Position numbers and translations under genes: made by a program. 64,000 nucleotides of DNA from positions 186,001-250,000 of the forward strand of contig NZ_AFOY02000002.1 in NCBI RefSeq assembly GCF_000217955.3, given 5' to 3'. The stretch's first letter is position 1. Every line of letters begins with the position of its first letter. This stretch comes from Pseudomonas fluorescens HK44 (lineage in GTDB: Bacteria > Pseudomonadota > Gammaproteobacteria > Pseudomonadales > Pseudomonadaceae). The notes under the pieces are model-generated. The model saw nothing but the letters and a program-made list of their open reading frames with translations, was not told the origin of the DNA and searched no databases. This document shows, piece by piece, positions 7,679-17,278 of this stretch.

Positions 7679-8329
7679 ATGCCTGAAACTTCTAACGCAA
7701 TGGCCGACGTTCATCGGCTCGACAGTGGCTATTCGCACGAAGCTCGCTCCTTGCTGTACCACGCCTATCGGCATGAGCCGGTCTTCAAGTACCTGTTCGA
7801 GGCCGAACGCCCTGGCTATGAACACCGGGTCCGGGCCACGGTACGGGAACTGGTCGAACAGCATTTTGCGCAGGATTTGCCGGCGATTGGTCTGCTGGTC
7901 AATGACCGGCTGATCGGCATTGCGCTGATCGCGCCGCCGCAACGTCGTCTGGGCATCACCGAAAGCTGGGCCTGGCGCCTGCGGATGGTGCTGAGTGCCG
8001 GGTTGCGTTGCACCCGACGTTATCTGGAGTATCACGCGGCGGTGGCGGCCTGCCTGCCATCGGACTCGGTGCATGTCTTGCCGTTGCTGGGGGTTCATCC
8101 GGAGTTTCAAGGCCAGCACTACGGCGAACAGTTGCTCGGAGCCGTGCATAACTGGTGCGCCGTCGATGAGCATTCCCAGGGTGTGGTACTCGACACCGGA
8201 AATCCGCGTTATCTGGAGTTCTATAAACGTCAGGGTTATGAGGAGATTGGCGAGGTGGCGGTAGGGCCTGTTCTCGAGCACGTGTTTTTCCACGCCAATC
8301 CGCAGGTGTTACATAGCGCAACAGGTTGA
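7679..8329 (+). CDS. GNAT-family N-acetyltransferase
   Basis: A 216-residue protein with the GNAT fold. The acetyl-CoA binding motif A is visible as VLPLLGVHPEFQGQHYGEQL (about residues 135-155), followed by VVLDTGNPRYLEFYKRQGYEE, the usual C-terminal beta-bulge region of such enzymes. The N-terminal 100 residues are typical of the subgroup seen beside tamA in pseudomonads. Substrate unknown. ATG at 7679 follows GGGGAGA. It ends 65 bases before tamA on the same strand and may share its transcript. Confidence 0.88.
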   Translation: MPETSNAMADVHRLDSGYSHEARSLLYHAYRHEPVFKYLFEAERPGYEHRVRATVRELVEQHFAQDLPAIGLLVNDRLIGIALIAPPQRRLGITESWAWRLRMVLSAGLRCTRRYLEYHAAVAACLPSDSVHVLPLLGVHPEFQGQHYGEQLLGAVHNWCAVDEHSQGVVLDTGNPRYLEFYKRQGYEEIGEVAVGPVLEHVFFHANPQVLHSATG

Positions 8330-8394
8330 GGGCGAACTTTTGTTCAGATTGTTCACTCTATCGCGCCTCTACGCTCGTGATAGCATCTGCGCCT

Positions 8395-10122
8395 ATGAAG
8401 TTTCCAGGAAGATTTACCAGCGGTTTGCTCGTACTGTTCAGCAGCGTAGCAGCCCTGGCTCAAAGTGAATTGAACGTCAGGATCAAACCGTCCAACGATG
8501 AACTGAGGGCCAATATAGAGGGCTATATCGGTGGTCTGGGCGATCGTGATGAAGAAGCCTTGTTGCGCTTTCGTCGTGGCGCCGAAGAGCAAGCCCGCAA
8601 GGCCGCCCAGGCCTTGGGTTATTACCAGCCCCATATAGAAAGCGAAGTCAAAAACGGCAAGTCGCCAACGTTGGTGTTGAACATCGACCCCGGCGAACCG
8701 GTGCATTTGCGCAACGTGACCATTCGTGTCAACGGCCCGGCTGCGACCCTCAAATCCTTTCGTGTACCCAAGAGCGACCTGCTCACCCCCGGTGCCGTTC
8801 TCAATCACGGGCATTACGAAGACGCCAAGCGGCTGATCCAGAACCAGGCTTCGCGCTTCGGTTTTTTCAGTGGGCGCTTTACCAGCCAGAAACTGTTGGT
8901 TGACCCTCGGGCCGGTGTCGCGGACATCGAACTGATTTACGACAGTGGCCCGCGTTATGCTTTGGGCAAGGTCAACTTTACCGGCGATACGCCGTTCGAC
9001 GAAGAGCTGCTGCAACGCATGGTGCCGTTCAAGAGCGGGGCACCGTATGACTCCGAACTGATCGCCGAACTCAATCAGGCGTTGCAATCGAGCGGCTACT
9101 TCGACGCGGTGCGGGTGGATGCGGCGCCGACTGCTGCGGCCAATGACGTGATTCCGGTGGCGGTCAAACTCGACACGCGCAAACCGCGCACCATGGGCCT
9201 GGGGCTGGGCTTTTCGACTGACGTCGGGCCACGGGCCAAGGCCAACTGGACCCGGCACTGGGTCAATGCGCAAGGCCACAGTTATGGCTGGGAAGCGGAA
9301 GTCTCGGCGCCGCGGCAGAACGTCGGCCTGTGGTATGACGTGCCACTGGACCCGCCACTCACCGACAAACTGCGCTTTGCCGGTGGTTATCAAAATGAAG
9401 AACTGGCCAACACCGACAGTTTGAGCAAATTGCTGACTGTGGGTCCTGAATGGCACAGCGAATTGCCCAGCGGCTGGCAGCGGGTGATTTCGTTGAAATG
9501 GCAGCACGAGGAATATCGCCTGGGCGACGATTCGGGCCTGAGTACCTTGCTGATGCCCGGCATCAGTTACTCCTATCTGCGCAGTGATAACCGCATCGAC
9601 CCGCACAACGGTTACCGCTTGCAGTTCGAGAGCAAGGTGGCCAAGCAAGGGGTGGGTTCGGACAACAACGTGGTGTACGGCACTGCATTGATCAAAGGCA
9701 TCACCACGGTGTGGGACAACCATCGGTTCCTCGCTCGGGCACAGTTAGGTGGCAGTGCCACCAATGGCTATCGAACCATTCCGCCGTCATTGCGCTTCTT
9801 CGCTGGTGGCGATCAGAGCGTGCGCGGTTATGACTACCAGAGTCTGTCCCCGGTAAATTCCGACGGCGAGCGCGTGGGCGGGCGCTACATGGTGGCTGGC
9901 AGCGTCGAGTATCAATACTCCATCGCCGAAAAATGGCGGATCGCAACCTTTGTCGATCAGGGCAACTCGTTTAACACGCTGGACCTGCCGAGCCTCAAGA
10001 CCGGGGTCGGCGTTGGCGTGCGCTGGGTTTCGCCGGTCGGGCCGATCCGCCTCGACCTGGCCCATGCGCTGGATGATCCCGGTGGTATTCGTTTGCACTT
10101 TTCCATGGGGCCTGAGCTGTGA
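8395..10122 (+). CDS. tamA: Translocation and assembly module outer-membrane subunit TamA
   Basis: The 575-residue Omp85-family protein has a signal peptide (MKFPGRFTSGLLVLFSSVAA, cleaved after ALAQ), three POTRA-like domains to about residue 265, and a C-terminal 16-strand beta barrel ending in the typical hydrophobic strand (IRLDLAHAL...IRLHFSMGPEL). The FFAGGDQSVRGYDYQSL stretch contains the VRGY motif of the barrel lid loop shared with BamA. It works with TamB in inserting certain outer-membrane proteins and in envelope lipid homeostasis. The start at 8395 fits the signal peptide although no good SD precedes it. Its stop overlaps the GTG start of tamB by 4 bases, so the two are translationally coupled. 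Confidence 0.93.
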   Translation: MKFPGRFTSGLLVLFSSVAALAQSELNVRIKPSNDELRANIEGYIGGLGDRDEEALLRFRRGAEEQARKAAQALGYYQPHIESEVKNGKSPTLVLNIDPGEPVHLRNVTIRVNGPAATLKSFRVPKSDLLTPGAVLNHGHYEDAKRLIQNQASRFGFFSGRFTSQKLLVDPRAGVADIELIYDSGPRYALGKVNFTGDTPFDEELLQRMVPFKSGAPYDSELIAELNQALQSSGYFDAVRVDAAPTAAANDVIPVAVKLDTRKPRTMGLGLGFSTDVGPRAKANWTRHWVNAQGHSYGWEAEVSAPRQNVGLWYDVPLDPPLTDKLRFAGGYQNEELANTDSLSKLLTVGPEWHSELPSGWQRVISLKWQHEEYRLGDDSGLSTLLMPGISYSYLRSDNRIDPHNGYRLQFESKVAKQGVGSDNNVVYGTALIKGITTVWDNHRFLARAQLGGSATNGYRTIPPSLRFFAGGDQSVRGYDYQSLSPVNSDGERVGGRYMVAGSVEYQYSIAEKWRIATFVDQGNSFNTLDLPSLKTGVGVGVRWVSPVGPIRLDLAHALDDPGGIRLHFSMGPEL

Positions 10123-13100
10123 AGCGTGGTTTGAAAATAGCGCTGCTGGCGACGCTCTCGCTGGTGGCGTTGCTGTTGCTGAGCATCGGCGCCTTGCTCG
10201 GTACACAAGCGGGCAGCCGTTGGACGCTGGGCCAGGTGCCGGGTTTGAGCGTAGAGAATTTCCAGGGGCGCCTGGGCGGCCAATGGAGTGCCGATCATCT
10301 GCTCTGGCAGCAAACGGGCAGTCGGGTCGAGCTGAACAAGCCAGTGTTTGCCTGGTCGCCACTGTGCCTGCTGCGCATGACCCTGTGCATCGAGCAATTG
10401 AAGGCTGAGCAAGTCATTCTGCAATTTGCCCCGAGCAGCGAAGCCAGCAGCGGGCCGATCAGCCTGCCTGAGTTGAAATTGCCGGTGGCGATCCAGTTGG
10501 GCGAGGTGCAAATCGGCAGCCTGTTGCTCAACGGCAGCGAGCAGCTCAAAGACCTGCAACTGGCCGCGCACTGGACGGCCAAGGGCTTGCAGATCGACTC
10601 TGTGCATCTGCAACGCGACGACCTCAGCCTGGACCTGTCCGGGCTGCTGCAACCAACCGGCAACTGGCCGCTCAGCGCCGAAGGCAAGCTGACCTTGCCG
10701 GCACCGGGTAAAGCACCGTGGACGCTGGCGCTGAAAATCGACGGCGATTTGTTGAAAACCCTGAACCTCAACGCCGACAGCAGCGGTTACCTGCAAGGTC
10801 AACTGACGGGCGAGTTGCAACCACTGGTGGAAAACCTGCCGGCCAAGGTGCGGATTACCGCCGATGGCTTCAAGGCCAGCGTGGATTTGCCGGACACCTT
10901 GCAGCTCAATCAGCTGGAACTGACCGGCAACGGTGACCTGAAAAACGGTTACCAGTTGCTCGGCAAAGCGACATTGCCAGCGGAGCAGGGCCCGGTCGCG
11001 TTGCTGCTGCAAGGCAAGGTCGACGCCAAGGGCGCGCAGATCGCCGGGCTCGATCTGAGCGCCAATGACACGCAAAACCTCAAGCTGAGCGGCCAGCTCG
11101 ATTGGTCCGAGGGGCTGAGTGCCGAGGCGAAAATCGATTGGCTGGACTTCCCGTGGCATCGGTTGTACCCGCTGATCGCCGAACCCCAGGTGGCGCTGCG
11201 CAGCTTCAATGGTCAAGTGTCCTACCGCGACGGCAACTACCTGGGCAACTTCAAGGCGGCGCTGGATGGTCCGGCCGGAGCGTTCAGCCTGAGCAGTCCG
11301 TTCAGCGGCGATCTGACGAAAATCTTCCTGCCGGAATTCAAACTGGCGGCCGGGCAGGGCAAGGCCGAAGGGCATTTGAACCTGCAATTCGCCGATGGCA
11401 TTGCCTGGGACACTGCGCTGGACCTGTCGGCGATCAACCCGGCGTACTGGCTGGCGGAGCTGCCGGGGACCCTGGCCGGTCCGTTGCGCAGCAAGGGTGA
11501 AATGAAAGATCAACACCTGAGCCTCGACGCTGACCTCGACCTCAAGGGCAAGCTGCGCGGTCAGCCGGCAGTCTTGCAAGCCAAGGCCGATGGCGTGGGC
11601 GAGCGCTGGAACCTCAGCGCGCTGCACATCCGTCTGGGCGACAACCGCATCGATGGCAGCGGCAGCCTGCAACAGAAACTCGCCGGCCAGATTGACATCA
11701 AGGCAGCGCGCCTTGGTCAGCTCTGGCCGCAGTTGCGCGGTCAACTCAATGGTCGAGTCGACGTTGCCGGCAACCTCCAGGCACCGCAAGGCAAACTCAG
11801 CCTGCAAGGCGTGCAGTTGGCATTTGACGATAATCGCCTGCAAAGCCTGAACCTCGATGCCAGTCTCGACAGCGCGCAACGGGCGAAGATCGACCTCAAG
11901 GGTAGCGGCATTCAGGTTGGCGATACTCAACTGGGCACGCTGACCGCCAGCGGCCAGGGCGATATCAAAAACCAGAAGCTGCAACTGGACCTGCTAGGTC
12001 CGCAACTGAAACTGGCGCTGGGCCTCGACGGCAATCTGGATAAAGGCAATTGGCGCGGCCGATTGGCCAGTGGCGACATACAGGCCGGCGGCCAGGACTG
12101 GAAGCTGCAGAATCCGGCGAAAATCGAACGTCTGGCCGACGGCAAACTGACCTTCGGCGCCCATTGCTGGATGTCCGGGCCGGCCAGCCTGTGCGGCGAA
12201 GACCAGCGGCTGATGCCCGAGCCGAAACTGCGTTACCACCTCAAGCAGTTCCCGATCGACAGCCTCGCGCAATGGCTGCCGAAAGACTTCGCCTGGCACG
12301 GCAAGCTCAATGCCGACATGCAACTCGACCTGCCGGCCAGTGGGCCGAAAGGCCAGATCATGGTCGATGCCAGCGGCGGTACGCTGCGCATGAAGGAAAA
12401 GGATCAGTGGCTGGATTTCCCTTACCAGACGCTGAAGCTGACCAGTACCCTGAACCCGAAACGCATCGACACGCAGCTTGATTTTGTCGGTGGCAAGTTG
12501 GGCGAGCTGATGGTGCAGGCGCAGATCAATCCGCTGCCCAAGAGCAAACCGCTGAGCGGTTCGTTCCGTCTGAGCGGTCTGGACCTGTCGGTGGCGCGAC
12601 CGTTTGTGCCGATGGTCGAGAAACTCACCGGGCGCTTGAATGGCAGCGGCAGTTTGTCGGGCGGGCTGCTGGCGCCGCAGGTCAATGGCAACCTGACCCT
12701 CAGCGACGGTGAAATCTCTGGACCGCAACTGCCGACGCGTTTCGAGGCGTTGCAGCTTCAGGCGCAGATTGCCGGCGAGAGCGTGCAGCTCAACGGCGGC
12801 TGGAAAAGCGGCAAGGCCGGGCAGGGCAGCTTGAACGGGCATGTTGCCTGGGGGCAAGCGTTGGTGGTGGACCTGAGCCTCAAAGGCACACAACTGCCGG
12901 TCACGGTCGAGCCGTACGCCGTGCTGGAAGTGGCACCGGACCTGAAAATCTCGATCAACAACGACAAACTGGCGATTGTCGGCAAGGTGCAGGTGCCCAA
13001 AGGCGAAATCACCGTGCGTGAATTGCCGCCGTCAACGGTCAAGGTCTCCGATGACACGGTGATCGTCGGTCACCAGACCGAAGCGGGCAAACCGCCGATG

Positions 13101-13790
13101 GCCATGGCGATGGACATCGATGTGGTGGTGGGTGAGGACAAGCTCAGCTTTGCCGGGTTCGGCCTGACGGCGAACCTGCAAGGTCATGTGCACATCGGTG
13201 ACAACATGGACACCCGCGGCGAGCTCTGGCTCAACGATGGCCGTTATCGTGCGTACGGCCAGCGCCTGACGGTACGGCGTGCGCGGCTGCTGTTCGCCGG
13301 GCCCATCGATCAGCCGTATCTGGACATCGAAGCGGTGCGCCAGACCGACGACGTGATCGCCGGTATTCGCCTGAGTGGCAGCGCCGAACAGCCGACCACG
13401 CAGATCTTCTCGGAGCCAGCGATGAGCCAGGAACAGGCACTGTCCTATCTGGTGCTCGGGCGTCCGCTGACCAGCAACGGCGAAGACAACAACATGCTCG
13501 CTCAAGCCGCGCTGGGACTGGGCTTGATGGGCAGTTCCGATCTGACCGGCAGTTTGGCCAAGGATCTGGGCATTCAGGACTTCCAGCTCGACACCCACGG
13601 CAGCGGCACCACCACCAGCGTGGTGGCCAGCGGCAACCTCTCCGAAAAACTCAGTTTGCGTTACGGCGTCGGGGTCTTCGAACCGGCCAACACCATCGCA
13701 CTGCGTTACAAGCTGAGCAAAATGGTCTACCTGGAAGCCGCCAGCGGCATCGCCAGTTCGCTGGATATCTTCTACAAACGGGATTTCTAA
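10119..13790 (+). CDS. tamB: Translocation and assembly module inner-membrane subunit TamB
   Basis: This 1223-residue AsmA-like protein has an N-terminal membrane anchor (IALLATLSLVALLLLSIGAL, residues about 7-26) followed by a very long periplasmic stretch of repeating amphipathic beta-strands rich in L-x-G-x-L patterns (a lipid-carrying beta-taco groove), and the conserved DUF490 domain in the last about 350 residues (TRGELWLNDGRYRAYGQRL, IRLSGSAEQPTTQIFSEP, LSYLVLGRPL, SLRYGVGVFEPANTIALRYK). It spans from the inner membrane towards TamA and is implicated in phospholipid transport to the outer membrane. GTG start overlaps the tamA stop. Length is normal; no break in frame. Confidence 0.94.
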   Translation: MKRGLKIALLATLSLVALLLLSIGALLGTQAGSRWTLGQVPGLSVENFQGRLGGQWSADHLLWQQTGSRVELNKPVFAWSPLCLLRMTLCIEQLKAEQVILQFAPSSEASSGPISLPELKLPVAIQLGEVQIGSLLLNGSEQLKDLQLAAHWTAKGLQIDSVHLQRDDLSLDLSGLLQPTGNWPLSAEGKLTLPAPGKAPWTLALKIDGDLLKTLNLNADSSGYLQGQLTGELQPLVENLPAKVRITADGFKASVDLPDTLQLNQLELTGNGDLKNGYQLLGKATLPAEQGPVALLLQGKVDAKGAQIAGLDLSANDTQNLKLSGQLDWSEGLSAEAKIDWLDFPWHRLYPLIAEPQVALRSFNGQVSYRDGNYLGNFKAALDGPAGAFSLSSPFSGDLTKIFLPEFKLAAGQGKAEGHLNLQFADGIAWDTALDLSAINPAYWLAELPGTLAGPLRSKGEMKDQHLSLDADLDLKGKLRGQPAVLQAKADGVGERWNLSALHIRLGDNRIDGSGSLQQKLAGQIDIKAARLGQLWPQLRGQLNGRVDVAGNLQAPQGKLSLQGVQLAFDDNRLQSLNLDASLDSAQRAKIDLKGSGIQVGDTQLGTLTASGQGDIKNQKLQLDLLGPQLKLALGLDGNLDKGNWRGRLASGDIQAGGQDWKLQNPAKIERLADGKLTFGAHCWMSGPASLCGEDQRLMPEPKLRYHLKQFPIDSLAQWLPKDFAWHGKLNADMQLDLPASGPKGQIMVDASGGTLRMKEKDQWLDFPYQTLKLTSTLNPKRIDTQLDFVGGKLGELMVQAQINPLPKSKPLSGSFRLSGLDLSVARPFVPMVEKLTGRLNGSGSLSGGLLAPQVNGNLTLSDGEISGPQLPTRFEALQLQAQIAGESVQLNGGWKSGKAGQGSLNGHVAWGQALVVDLSLKGTQLPVTVEPYAVLEVAPDLKISINNDKLAIVGKVQVPKGEITVRELPPSTVKVSDDTVIVGHQTEAGKPPMAMAMDIDVVVGEDKLSFAGFGLTANLQGHVHIGDNMDTRGELWLNDGRYRAYGQRLTVRRARLLFAGPIDQPYLDIEAVRQTDDVIAGIRLSGSAEQPTTQIFSEPAMSQEQALSYLVLGRPLTSNGEDNNMLAQAALGLGLMGSSDLTGSLAKDLGIQDFQLDTHGSGTTTSVVASGNLSEKLSLRYGVGVFEPANTIALRYKLSKMVYLEAASGIASSLDIFYKRDF

Positions 13791-13823
13791 ACCCCGTCCT
13801 TCCAAATACACCGAGTCGCTCCA

Positions 13824-13893
13824 ATCGCGAGCAAGCTCGCTCCCACAGGTTCAGCGTGATCCCTGTGGGAGCGAGCTTGCTCCGGGCGGCGAT
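13824..13893. repeat. REP pair downstream of tamB
   Basis: ATCGCGAGCAAGCTCGCTCC (with CACAGG, 13824-13849) faces the inverse CCTGTGGGAGCGAGCTTGCT starting at 13862. The second copy is interrupted after the core by CCGGGCGG before reaching GCGAT. It is the same family as the pairs at 6586 and 18821. Confidence 0.8.
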
Positions 13894-13980
13894 CCGACGA
13901 TGGCTGCGCCGCGGTCGTCGATCCGAAACAACTTCCCCTCGCCATTTATCACCCAATTACAAAGCCACCTAACTATTGCG

Positions 13981-14035
13981 TTGACATTCGCTGCCTAGGC
14001 AGTAATATCTGGACATACTTTCCCTGCCTAGGCAG
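13981..14035 (+). promoter_or_regulatory. Promoter with two MarR-type operators for the efflux operon
   Basis: A near-consensus sigma-70 promoter is visible: TTGACA (13981-13986), 16 bases, TAATAT (14003-14008). A perfect 12-bp palindrome CTGCCTAGGCAG occurs twice, at 13991-14002 inside the spacer and at 14024-14035 over the start of the transcript. The centres are 33 bp apart, about three helical turns. The placement predicts repression by the MarR-family product of the first gene. Confidence 0.8.
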
Positions 14036-14050
14036 CTAATGGGTGGTCAG

Positions 14051-14524
14051 ATGAAACATTTCACGCCAGACGAATTCCAGAATTGCCACCTCGGTCTCTT
14101 GCTCGGGCGCGCCGCGCTGCTCAAGGACCGGATCATCGATACGCACATGGAACCCCATGGCATCACCGCCGCGCAGTTCAAGGTGCTGATCATCATGGCC
14201 CAGTTCGGCGTCGACACGCCGGCCGAGCTGTGCCGGCACTTGTCGCTGGACAGCGGTTCGATGACTCGCATGCTCGATCGTCTGGTACAGAAGGGCTTTC
14301 TCGTCCGCCAACGCTGCGAAGGCGACCGACGTCAGGTGCAACTGGTGCTGACCGAGGAGGGTCAGGCGCTGGCCGACCGTCTGCCGCATATCGGTGCCGA
14401 GGCGATGAACGAACTGGCAGGCGCCATCACGCCAGAAGAGTTGAAAACCCTGGAGCAGATCCTGAAGAAAATTTTGCTGGCGGCCGGTGACTCGATCACC
14501 TTGCTGCGGGTAGGTGACAAATGA
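14051..14524 (+). CDS. MarR-family repressor of the efflux operon
   Basis: A 157-residue winged helix-turn-helix protein of the MarR family: ITAAQFKVLIIMAQFGVDTP leads into the recognition helix (AELCRHLSLDSGSMTRMLDR), followed by the wing with DRRQVQLVLTEEGQALAD containing the conserved Asp-Arg-Arg. Such repressors bind palindromes as dimers and leave DNA when a phenolic or lipophilic compound binds. I prefer ATG at 14051 (MKHFTPDEF), since GGTGG stands just upstream; an in-frame ATG at 14039 has no SD and lies against operator 2. The gene overlaps the start of the outer-membrane factor gene by 4 bases. Confidence 0.93.
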   Translation: MKHFTPDEFQNCHLGLLLGRAALLKDRIIDTHMEPHGITAAQFKVLIIMAQFGVDTPAELCRHLSLDSGSMTRMLDRLVQKGFLVRQRCEGDRRQVQLVLTEEGQALADRLPHIGAEAMNELAGAITPEELKTLEQILKKILLAAGDSITLLRVGDK

Positions 14525-15996
14525 GCAGTAAAACCTTGCGTACTCGCGTCAGCCTGGTGCTTGTGGCCATGAGCCTGGCCGGGTGTGCCAGCTACAGCGG
14601 CCTGAATACCCAAGGCGTGAGCCTCGATGCGAAAACCCTCAAGGCCGGGCAGTCCCTCAACGGTGTCACCCTGTCGCCGGCGGCCTGGCCGAAGAGCGAC
14701 TGGTGGAAAAGCCTTGGCGACCCGCAGCTCGACGGTCTGATCCGCGAAGCCCTGCACGACAGCCCGGACATGCAGATCGCCGACGCCCGAGCCCACCAGG
14801 CCAGCGCTGCCGCCTATGCTGCCGATGCTGCACGGATGCCTACTCTCGATGCCAGCGCCAGCGTCAGCCGCTCGCGGTTGGCTCGCGACAAGGACCCGAC
14901 CGGAGCGGGTGGCACTTATTCCACTGTGCGCAGTATCGGCGCCAGCTTCAATTACACTTTCGACCTCTGGGGCGGCCAGCGTGCCACCTGGGAAGCGGCG
15001 CTGGGCCAGGCCCGGGCGGCTGAAGTCGATCAGCAAGCCGCGCAACTGACCTTGTCCGCCGATGTCGCCCGTGCCTACAGCAATCTGGGCCAGGCCCACA
15101 TCGTTCATGACCTGGCTAACGACGACCTCAAGCGCACCCGGCAAATGCTCGATCTGAGCAAGCGCCGGCTGAGCTCCGGCATCGACAGTCAATACCAGTA
15201 CCAGCAAACCGAAAGCCTGGAAGCCAGTTCCGAAGCGACGTTGATCGACGCTGAAAAGACCCTGCAGAGCGCAAAAATCGCCCTGGCTGTGCTGCTCGGT
15301 AAAGGTCCGGATCGCGGTAATGAGATTGCCCGGCCGAAAGTCCTTCAGGCCAGCGCCGTGGCGTTGCCGTCGACACTGCCGGCGGAATTGCTCGGTCGTC
15401 GCCCGGACCTGATCGCCGCGCGCTGGCGGGTCGAGGCGGCGAGCAAAAGCATCGATGCCGGTAAAACCAGGTTCTACCCGAACCTCAACCTGAGCGCAGC
15501 CGCCGGCACCGAATCATTGTTGGGGGACGCCTTGTTCGGCTCGGCAAGCCGCTTCTTCAACATTATGCCAACCGTGTCGTTGCCGATCTTCGATGGTGGC
15601 CGCTTGCGCGCCAACCTCGATGCCCGCGACGCCGACTACGACCTCGCGGTCGCGCAGTACAACAAGACGCTGGTCAAAGCCTTGGGGGATGTCAGCGACA
15701 CGATTTCCCAGTTGCGTGACATCGGCCGGCAGATCGGTGCGCAGCAACACGCCACCGACATTGCCCAGGACTCTTACAACACGGTGGTCCAGCGTTACGG
15801 TTCCGGCATCGGTAACTACCTGGACGTGCTCAGCATCGAGCAGCAATTGCTCCAGGCCCAGCGTCAGTTGGCGAACCTGAATGCCGAGCAGATCGATCTG
15901 TCGATTCAACTGATGCAGGCGCTGGGCGGCGGGTTCCAAGCCGACACCCTGGCCGCGGCCACTCCATCCCCAGCGCCTGCCACGCTGAATCAATAA
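14521..15996 (+). CDS. Outer-membrane efflux lipoprotein (NodT family)
   Basis: This 491-residue protein is a TolC-like outer-membrane factor. It has a lipoprotein signal peptide with lipobox LAGC (Cys near residue 21), the W-W-x-x-L-G-D-P-x-L block (DWWKSLGDPQLDGLI), two repeated coiled-coil OEP domains, and the hallmark block PAELLGRRPDLIAARWRVEA near residue 295. It forms the trimeric exit duct for the EmrAB-like pump encoded next. ATG overlaps the marR stop (ATGA), indicating coupled translation. The NodT-type factors of MarR-EmrAB operons often export aromatic acids or antibiotics; the substrate here cannot be told from sequence. Confidence 0.93.
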   Translation: MSSKTLRTRVSLVLVAMSLAGCASYSGLNTQGVSLDAKTLKAGQSLNGVTLSPAAWPKSDWWKSLGDPQLDGLIREALHDSPDMQIADARAHQASAAAYAADAARMPTLDASASVSRSRLARDKDPTGAGGTYSTVRSIGASFNYTFDLWGGQRATWEAALGQARAAEVDQQAAQLTLSADVARAYSNLGQAHIVHDLANDDLKRTRQMLDLSKRRLSSGIDSQYQYQQTESLEASSEATLIDAEKTLQSAKIALAVLLGKGPDRGNEIARPKVLQASAVALPSTLPAELLGRRPDLIAARWRVEAASKSIDAGKTRFYPNLNLSAAAGTESLLGDALFGSASRFFNIMPTVSLPIFDGGRLRANLDARDADYDLAVAQYNKTLVKALGDVSDTISQLRDIGRQIGAQQHATDIAQDSYNTVVQRYGSGIGNYLDVLSIEQQLLQAQRQLANLNAEQIDLSIQLMQALGGGFQADTLAAATPSPAPATLNQ

Positions 15997-16011
15997 TTCA
16001 AGGTACTTGTC

Positions 16012-17214
16012 ATGGCCACTATCGAAAACAACCCAACGCCTGAAAGCGCGCAAGACGCGGGCAATCCAGGCAAACGCAAATTCATGCTGCTGGTGCTGAC
16101 GATCCTGGTCATTGTTGGCTGCCTCGGTGTCTGGGGCTGGCACGAACTCTACGGACGCTGGAGCGAAAGCACCGACGATGCCTACGTTAATGGCAACGTG
16201 GTGGAAATCACTCCGCTGGTCACCGGCACGGTTGTCAGCATCGGTGCAGACGATGGCGATCTGGTCCACGAAGGCCAGGTGCTGGTCAACTTCGACCCGA
16301 ACGACGCGCAAGTCGGCCTGCAAAGTGCACAAGCCAATCTGGCCCGAACCGTGCGCCAGGTGCGCGGCCTGTACAGCAACGTTGACGGTATGAAAGCCCA
16401 GGTCAACGCCCAGAAAGCTGAAGTGCAGAAGGCTCAGGACAACTTCAATCGCCGGAAGAATCTGGCGGCGGGCGGGGCGATCTCCCAGGAAGAACTGTCC
16501 CACGCACGGGATGACCTGACCTCGGCGCAGAACGCCCTGGCCAATGCGCAGCAGCAACTCGCCACCACCAGCGCGCTGGTCGATGACACCGTGGTTTCGT
16601 CCCACCCGGACGTCCAGGCCGCCGCTGCGCAAGTGCGCCAGGCTTACCTGACCAACGCCCGCAGCACGCTGATCGCACCGGTCACCGGTTATGTGGCCAA
16701 GCGCACCGTACAGCTTGGCCAACGGGTCCAGCCGGGGACTGCGCTGATGGCGGTGATCCCGTTGGATCAACTGTGGATCGACGCCAACTTCAAGGAAACC
16801 CAGCTGCGTGACATGCGTATCGGTCAGCCGGTGGACATCGAAGCCGACCTCTATGGCAGCGATGTGAAATACAGCGGCACCATCGACAGCCTGGGCGCCG
16901 GGACCGGTAGCGCGTTTGCCTTGCTGCCGGCGCAAAACGCCACCGGTAACTGGATCAAGATCGTTCAGCGGGTGCCGGTGCGGATTCACATCAACGCCGA
17001 GCAACTGGACGCACATCCGTTGCGGGTGGGCCTGTCGACGATGGTCAACGTCAACCTGCACGACCAGAGCGGTCCGGTGCTGGCGCAGCAATCGCCACAA
17101 AAGGCTTCGTTCAGCACCAACGTCTACGACCGTCAGTTGGCCGAGGCCGACGCGATGATTACCCGCTTGATCCACGACAACAGCTCACTGGCGGCCAAAA
17201 CCGCTCAACGCTGA
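16012..17214 (+). CDS. EmrA-like membrane fusion (HlyD) efflux subunit
   Basis: A 400-residue periplasmic adaptor with one N-terminal transmembrane helix (FMLLVLTILVIVGCLGVWGW, about residues 24-43), the family start of the mature domain (STDDAYVNGNVVEITPLVTG), a biotinyl-lipoyl half (VSIGADDGDLVHEGQVLVNF), a coiled coil of about 100 residues, and the second half (TLIAPVTGYVAKRTVQLGQR). It joins the inner-membrane pump to the outer-membrane factor. It starts 15 bases after the upstream gene and shares its transcript. Confidence 0.93.
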   Translation: MATIENNPTPESAQDAGNPGKRKFMLLVLTILVIVGCLGVWGWHELYGRWSESTDDAYVNGNVVEITPLVTGTVVSIGADDGDLVHEGQVLVNFDPNDAQVGLQSAQANLARTVRQVRGLYSNVDGMKAQVNAQKAEVQKAQDNFNRRKNLAAGGAISQEELSHARDDLTSAQNALANAQQQLATTSALVDDTVVSSHPDVQAAAAQVRQAYLTNARSTLIAPVTGYVAKRTVQLGQRVQPGTALMAVIPLDQLWIDANFKETQLRDMRIGQPVDIEADLYGSDVKYSGTIDSLGAGTGSAFALLPAQNATGNWIKIVQRVPVRIHINAEQLDAHPLRVGLSTMVNVNLHDQSGPVLAQQSPQKASFSTNVYDRQLAEADAMITRLIHDNSSLAAKTAQR

Positions 17215-17278
17215 TTCGCCAATCCCTCAGCTGCGGCCGTAACGGTCGCAGCGACTGCCTCGTTTCAAAGGATTCGCG

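Noticed and set aside
9957..11984. 675-codon open frame antisense to tamA/tamB
   Set aside because: Shadow frame; Gln/Leu/Ala-rich with no recognisable domain.
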